DNA of 64,000 nt, from NCBI GenBank assembly GCA_035236585.1, contig CP141132.1, positions 59,865,880-59,929,879 on the forward strand, in the 5' to 3' direction. A model generated the notes under the pieces. That model did not search any database. It was not told the DNA's origin and saw only the letters and a list, made by a program, of their open reading frames with translations. Below are positions 57,716 through 64,000 of this stretch, piece after piece. Origin of the DNA: Warburgia ugandensis. Lineage: Eukaryota; Streptophyta; Magnoliopsida; Canellales; Canellaceae. The translations under genes were made by a program, and so were the position numbers. Each line of letters begins with the position of its first letter. The stretch's first letter is position 1.

Positions 57716-60367
57716 TGTAATGACTCCATTTTTGTAACCTTGAAATCCCATGTTGGTAATGAAAAGTTCACTTTTTGAGATAAGGGTATTTTGGTCATTT
57801 CACTATTCGTTCACCCTAACTAGACCCAAAATTTTGGTCTTTAGAATGGTACCCTTAGGTGCGTCTCGGAAAAAGGAATCCAACAAGACCAAAATCACCC
57901 AAAACGAAGTTAAAATGAGCAAGTTATGGCCCTTTGAAGTTCAAGGGCAAAATTATAATTAAATTTAAAACGAATTGGCCTGAGAAAATAGGGACCCGTT
58001 TTGATACGGGCACCCCCTTCTTCCCAAACATACTGCATTACCAACATTCTAGAATGTCTGTATGCAGGGGAAAACCACTGCCATTCTGGAGGTTTCTCCA
58101 TTTCCATTCCATGGCGGTGGAAACCCCCCTCTAGAACCCTCCTTAAGCTCTATAAATAGGGCTCTTAGGTGCCTCCAATGGCAGCCCAAAACCCTGGGAA
58201 AAACTAGTCTTGGAGTTGCAGGTAAGAGGGGAAACCATGAAAAATACCCAGCCACGAACTAGGTACACTTTAAACAACTCCTAACCCATCTCCCCCTTAG
58301 TCTTAGGTTGAATGTCCCTAAATTTTTGCATGAGAAACCATGCAAAACGGGGCTCTAGGGAACCACAACAGACCTAAGGCAGGTGCTTGGGGCGTTCTGG
58401 TTTGACAAGGTCAAACCAGGGCGTCTCAAGGACGCTCAGGTCACCACAGAACCAAAACGCACCCAATGCGTTAAAGGGAAATTGATGGGCGCGTCCGTGG
58501 ACGCGTTCGCAAATGAGAAAAGGGAGGAAGGCTAGGTGCGTCGGTGGACGCGCCCTATGGGGAGCGCGCCGCTGAGGCTGGACGCGTTAGTGTCCCGGGC
58601 GCCCGCCTCGTGTGGGCTTGTGACAGTGACGTCGCACGTTCCGCTTAAGCGGAATGCGTAGTCTGATGACGCCCAGGAGCATGTGACCGCACGTGCGGGT
58701 CGGTCGCCACTTGACCGGGATGTAGGTGCGTCCCAGGAGCGGTGACACAAGGCCTGTTTTAGGCCTTCTATGTATTCTTAACACTAAAATACCCATAACT
58801 TGAGTTCTATGACTCCGATTGAGGCACCGTGAGAGGCGTTGTGTCTGTATCGACGGCATGGACACACCCAAATCATAAAATACCTAATCAAACCCCTATC
58901 TAGGGCTAGCATAACCCTTAAACTATGATAGTGGCGCAAGGCGACTAAACCTTTGCAAACTTGACTATACTAAGGCCCAGTTAGGGACCTTAGGAGGCCC
59001 TTAGGCATGGGAATGAACCCATAATGCCTAAGTAGTGTGGTAAACTATTTTAGAACCTATAGAAATAGGCCAAGCTAACCTTTTTCCCCTAAACCATGTC
59101 CAGGAATGTACGAGGACAAGGGGACTAGCACGATCAAACTAGGTAGGTGTCCTATCGCTACTAGACTTTTAAAAGGAACCCATGATGCTTTGAGAATGCA
59201 TGTTTTGAATCATGGTTTCTTTTCTAATGCATGTTTTAAGTTTTTAAGTTACATGTCTTGTCTTTATGCATATATCATATAAACTTATGTGACATCCTTA
59301 TGCACATGACCTGTTTAGCATGAATCGATTTCATAAATGAACTTAGCATGCATATGAAAAATACATTGCGCATATATTTCCAAGACATGTGTTACATGCA
59401 TAGACATGTTTTGAAAAAAAAAAAAAAAAAGATTCTTGCCTGCTTGATAGTATATGATTTGGGCTAGTAAGCTCGTGGGCGCTATGCCGAGAGGTTTGGG
59501 CTGGCCTCTCAGCCTCTACCACTATAGGTGGAAAGGGTACCACGCCAAAAAAGGCTTGTCCTCACTTCGATTGCTGTGGTAAATGAGGACTACCATTGGA
59601 GGTGTCACAGCACCCGTCGAAGTGTCATATGCCCCGTGGAGGCTATGACCGAGAGTCCCTAGGTACCCAGGGACCACACAGTGCTGAGGTCGTGGGCATA
59701 TTGTGCCCTATGTTTTTGAGGATTTACTTGCATGCATATGGCATAACATGAGTATGGTCGACCATAGATCCATGAGTTGGATTCAGTTGAGCATCTTATG
59801 CATATCATAGTATATGTTTATGATATCTATGTTACTTTTGACTTGGATTATGCGATTCTTTAAGTCGTCAGTATTCTATTTTAACAATGGCTTTTAATAT
59901 CGATATTGAACATGAGTGTCCAAACATGCACATGGTTTAAAGAACATATGGTTTAAAACATAGCATGCATTGTAAAACTAGTAGTGATAGACTCCTACTG
60001 AGTATAGTGTATACTCACCCAATCCTTAACATTTTTCAAATACAAGTAAACACTTAAGGATAGGATACACCTGTGACAGAGAACATCCAAATTAAGTACA
60101 AGTAAGTAAACCCCTACCTTATCTTTTGGTGAATGTTACTTGATTGTAGTTACTCTCTGTAGCTAGGGCTGTGACTAACACTTTCTTGGGAATAGAGTTG
60201 ATTTAAAACTATGCCATGGCTATATGATTTGAAAATGTATTTCAACACTCGGTTTTATACAAAATATTGCTTTCCAAAACAAAAGATTTTCATGCATTTC
60301 ATATTTCTAAAGCAAGAGATCTCACCTTTTTATGAAATTTGCATCATATGAAACCCGGGTCATCACA
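57716..60367 (+). mobile_element. 5' LTR, 2652 bp
   Basis: It starts TGTAATGACTCC and ends cccgggtcatcaca directly before the primer site. Promoter elements: tataaatag at 58151. A GC- and CpG-rich block lies at about 58380-58740, and a ggcctctcagcctctaccac block near 59500 is shared with the 10.2 kb LTR. An A17-type run is at 59414-59430. Open frames in the LTR (for example 58587-58871) are chance. Confidence 0.85.
58151..58159 (+). promoter_or_regulatory. LTR TATA box
   Basis: tataaatag in aagctctataaatagggctc, about 435 bp into the LTR, at the same relative place as the TATA box of the 10.2 kb LTR. Confidence 0.7.
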
Positions 60368-60368
60368 G

Positions 60369-60382
60369 TTGGTATCAGAGCC
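60369..60382 (+). promoter_or_regulatory. Primer-binding site (initiator tRNA-Met type)
   Basis: ttggtatcagagcc, one base after the LTR end. This is the usual complement to the 3' end of plant initiator tRNA-Met. Confidence 0.85.
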
Positions 60383-60486
60383 CAGTTATGAGGAGAATAA
60401 CTTATAATCAAGTTTCATTCATGAAAGATTAAGGGGTAATATGATAACACATACTAAGGTCTTGTGAATTACCTTATGATTTACAG

Positions 60487-63400
60487 ATGCCTAGAAAGAA
60501 AGTAAGTGATGCTCTAAGACCTGAAGCCCCACCAGTGGACTCCACTGGGTCGAGCAATGGGATGGCTGAACTATTCCAGCGATTCCTATAGCATATCAAA
60601 CAATACATGAGTAATCAACAAACCCAAACCCCTACCACACGAGATCCTTCCCCTGATAAAGCAATAGATAGGACTGAGGTTTAGTTAGAAAGGTTTCAGA
60701 AATTAGCTCCCTCATTCATAGGAGAAGATGAAGCATCTACAGCTGAAAAATGGTTAATTGATATTGAAAAGATATTTAAAGCCATGAACATAGCTGAAGA
60801 AAGAAAGGTACCCATGGCCATGTTTGTGTTTAGGGGAGAGGCTACCTTTTGGTGGGAAACAGCGGAAAGGACTTATTTTGACCAGCAAGAAACAATAGGA
60901 TGGGATGAATTTAAAAAGGTCTTTAATGACAAATATTATCCTAAACACGTAAGAAAACAGAAGGAAAAAGAATTTATGGACTTAGAACAAGGAAACATGA
61001 CTGTCCAACAGTATGAAACTAAATTCATCAACCTCCGAAGATTTGTACCACATGCTTGTGCTAATGAGGAAGTCGCGGCGGAAAGATTTGTAGATGGGCT
61101 CAACCCAGGACTGAGGAACAGAGTTCTAGGTTTCCAACCTTCCACTGTAGCCAAAGTTATAGAGATGGCCTCCTGATACGAAAAAGATTATCAAAGGAAT
61201 CAGGCAATAAAGGAAACTAAGAACACCAATACCATGAGAAATAAAGGAAAGAGACCATTTCAATCATCTGGACCCAGGCCACCTTTCAAGAAGCCGTTTG
61301 AAAACAAAGGAAGAAGACCAGATTTGAAGACATGCCCTAGGTGTAACAGGAATCATTTAGGCAAACCATGTTCCACTTTCAACATCACTTGCTATACTTG
61401 TGGAGAATCAAGACATCTTGCTAGGAATTGTCCTAAAAGGAAAGTTGAAGAGCGTAAAATAGATCAGGTTCCAAAGAGCCAAGGACGTGTCTTTGCCCTC
61501 ACTTCCAGTCAAGCCCAGGCTTCAAATGCAGTAGTTGAAGGTATTTTTTCTATCTATGATACACCTGCTAAAGTTCTATTCGATACAGGCTCCACTCATT
61601 CTTTCATATCCCAGGAGTTTGCATCAACCTTGGACATTATACCATAGGACCTGGACTTCACTCTAGAAGTCATGACTCCTGTAGGCCAGGCACTTCCCAC
61701 CTATTCTTATCTTCAGGATGTCCCCGTTTTGGTCAAAGATCATTTGCTACATGCCAATCTTATTCACTTAGATATGAATGACTTCGACGCTATCCTAGGT
61801 ATGGACTGGCTAGCCCTTCATCAAGCCTTTGTTGATTGCCGCCAAAAACGTGTCACTTTTACCCTACCTAATGGAGACACTTTCACCCTCCAAGGAGGAA
61901 AGGATTATTTTGGAGCATGTGTTATTTCTGCCATGAAAGCAGTTAAGCACATTGCTTAGGGATGTCCCTTCTTCTTGGCCAAGATTGAATCTGTCGAGAG
62001 TCCCCAACCAAAGCTATAGGATGTCGAGGTAGTCCAAGATTTTCTTGACGTATTCCCTGAGGACTTACCAGGTCTACCCCCACCAAGAGAAATTGAGTTT
62101 ACCATTGACCTTATACCTGGTACTTCCCCTATTTCTAAAGCTCCTTACTGAATGGCTCCTGCAGAACTAAAAGAATTGAAGACCCAGTTACAGGAACTAC
62201 TTGACAAAGGGTTCATATGGCCTATCGTATCTCCGTGGGGAGCTCCAGTCCTTTTTGTTAAGAAAAAGGATGGCTCCATGAGATTGTGCGTAGATTATCG
62301 GATGCTAAATAGGATCACCATTAAGAATAAGTACCCCCTTCCTCGAATTAATGATCTTTTCAATCAACTTTAGTCAGCCAGAGTCTTCTCTAAGATTGAT
62401 CTATGATCCGGCTACCATCAACTTCGAGTTAGAGAAGAAGATATCCCCAAGACAACCTTTAGGACTCGATACCGCCATTATGAATTCAAGGTGATGTCCT
62501 TTGGTTTAACTAATGCTCCAGCTGCTTTTATGGACCTCATGAATAGGGTGTTCAAGGAGTACTTAGACAAATTCATCATAGTGTTTGTGGATGATATCTT
62601 GATATATTCAGAAACTCCTAAAGACCATAAGGAACATCTAAGGATAACATTAAGCACCCTACGAGCACACAAGTTATATGCAAAATTCAGTAAGTGTGAG
62701 TTTTGGCTGGAAAAGGTTAATTTCTTAGGACACATTATTTCTCAAGATGGCATAGCAGTCGACCCCACTAAGGTTGAATCAGTACAGAAATGGGAAAGAC
62801 CTAAGATAGTCACAAAAATAAGAAGCTTCTTAGGACTTACCGGATATTATAGGAGATTCATCGAGGGTTTTTCACGAATTGCTTTACCTTTAACTAAGCT
62901 GACCAGGAAAGACACAAGATTTGAATGGACTGATAAATGTGAGGAAAGCTTCCAGGAACTAAAGAGAAGGTTAACTACACAACCTGTCCTTACCTTACCT
63001 TCAGGAAGTGGCGGATTTGAGATATACAGCAATGCCTCGCAACAAGGACTAGGCTGCGTACATATGCAACATAGGAAGGTAATTGCTTATGCTTCTCGGC
63101 AACTCAAGAAGCATGAAGTCAATTACTCGACCCATGACTTGGAATTAGCAACCATAGTCTTTGCCTTGCGAATCTGAAGACACTATCTATATGGGGAAAA
63201 GTTTGAAGTTTTCACAGATCATAAGAGTCTTAAATATATCTTTTCCCAACAAGACTTAAACATGTGACAAACAAGATGGATAGAATACTTAAAAGACTAT
63301 GACTTCTCCATTCATTATCACCCTGGAAAAGCTAATGTGGTAGCTGATGCATTAAGTAGAAAAACCCAAGGGATGTGTGCAAGTTTATTTACTAAGTGAT

Positions 63401-64000
63401 GAAAGCTATTACAAGAAGTAATAACATGGAAACCAGACATAAGTAAGCACAAGATCATTATGGTAGGTCTAACGATAAACTCGGCTGTTAATGAAAAGGT
63501 TAAGCAAGCACAGCAAGGAGATCCGGACATACAAGCTTTAATAGGAAAACCAGGGTTTACTCAAGGGGAAGATGGTAGCGTTTACATGCAAGGAAGATTA
63601 GTGGTACCGACTAATGAAGAATTAAGATAAGAAATCTTAAAAGAGGCTCATCGGTCTAAGTATACTATACACCCGGGAGGAACTAAGATGTATCAAGACT
63701 TAAAGAGATAATATTGGTGGGATGGTATGAAAAGAGACATAGGGGAATTTGTGACAAAGTGTCTAACATGTCAACAAGTAAAGGCCGAACATCAAAGACC
63801 TACGGGATTGTTACAACCCCTTGAGTTACCTAAATGGAAATGGGATCATATTACCATAGACTTCATCGTAGGGTTACCCAGCACCTCTAAGGGTCATGAC
63901 ATGATCTGGGTAATTGTTGATAGATTGACTAAGACAGCCCATTTCTTTCCTATACGCTATACCCAATCCACTGATAGTCTATCTCAGCTATACATCAAAG
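60487..64000 (+). pseudogene. gag-pol: gag-pol polyprotein of the gypsy element, 15 stops, no frameshift
   Basis: From ATG 60487 one frame runs to the window end. Gag capsid: AEKWLIDIEKIFKAMNI, ATFWWETAERTYF and GWDEFKKVFNDKYYP. Zinc knuckle: CYTCGESRHLARNC (61390-61431). Protease: VLFDTGSTHSFIS (about 61570). [51 protein letters not shown] (about 62583-62612). RNase [12 protein letters not shown], where the first catalytic Asp is Asn, then VFTDHKSLKYIF and VVADALSRK. Integrase: an HHCC finger ending CLTCQQVKAEHQRP and ITIDFIVGLPS with the first Asp. Stops are at 60589, 60682, 61174, 61645, 61957, 62017, 62149, 62371, 62404, 63175, 63265, 63397, 63400, 63628 and 63709. The polyprotein cannot be made. 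Confidence 0.9.

Larger units (their letters stand above)
57716..64000 (+). mobile_element. Ty3/gypsy chromovirus with 5' LTR, primer site and gag-pol; cut by window end
   Basis: The order is 5' LTR (57716-60367), tRNA-Met primer site, then one gag-protease-RT-RNase H-integrase frame. It is the best preserved element in the window. The gag-pol fusion in one frame and the very long LTR resemble the Tekay/Del group; the diagnostic chromodomain would lie off the right edge. The same LTR family appears at 10.2-13.2 kb. Confidence 0.9.

Noticed and set aside
58532-58871. Arg-rich open frames on the - strand
   Set aside because: They lie in the CpG-rich block of the 5' LTR, antisense to the element, and have no recognisable content.

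Overview
The window looks like nuclear DNA of a flowering plant. It is AT-rich, non-coding almost throughout, and built from layers of decayed plant retrotransposons (Ty1/copia, several Ty3/gypsy lineages, LINEs). The only recognisable host gene is the first part of a HAK/KUP/KT potassium transporter with GT-AG introns. The species cannot be named from this sequence. I see no tRNA, rRNA, CRISPR array, operon or prokaryotic signal.

Layout. 0.1-4.4 kb: a Ty1/copia element on the + strand with many stops and shifts. 6.56-8.20 kb: exons 1-3 of a HAK5-like K+ transporter on the - strand, with a frameshift in exon 2 and no later exons in the window. 8.8-9.1 kb: LINE 3' end. 10.2-18.2 kb: two long (about 3 kb) gypsy LTRs with a shredded pol between them. 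18.2-19.3 kb: 5' LTR, primer site and gag start of another gypsy element (- strand). 22.4-25.7 kb: a fairly well preserved gag-protease of an Athila/Tat-type gypsy element (- strand) in which RT, RNase H and integrase are replaced by an open frame of unknown function. 26-35 kb: LTR fragments of copia and gypsy elements, a LINE RT scrap, small repeats. 35.2-42.2 kb: an LTR-like repeat whose middle is amplified as five tandem units of about 1.11 kb. 43.2-46.6 kb: another long gypsy LTR. 47.2-48.1 kb: an array of short GAGATGAG-type repeats. 50.1-57.3 kb: a decayed Athila-type element, split by a 2.7-kb solo-LTR-like insert with a 5-bp target duplication. The insert is related to the 35-42 kb repeat. 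57.7-64.0 kb: a gypsy chromovirus with complete 5' LTR, primer site and one gag-pol frame that has 15 stops and no frameshift. It runs off the window end.

The genes do not form a working system. What the window records is nested insertion followed by decay. The most informative points are the RT/IN-less Athila-like element with its unexplained open frame, the five-unit amplification inside an LTR-like repeat, and the stop pattern in the 60-64 kb element, which fits cytosine-methylation-driven mutation. LTR identities, ages and family names are judged by eye and need alignment.
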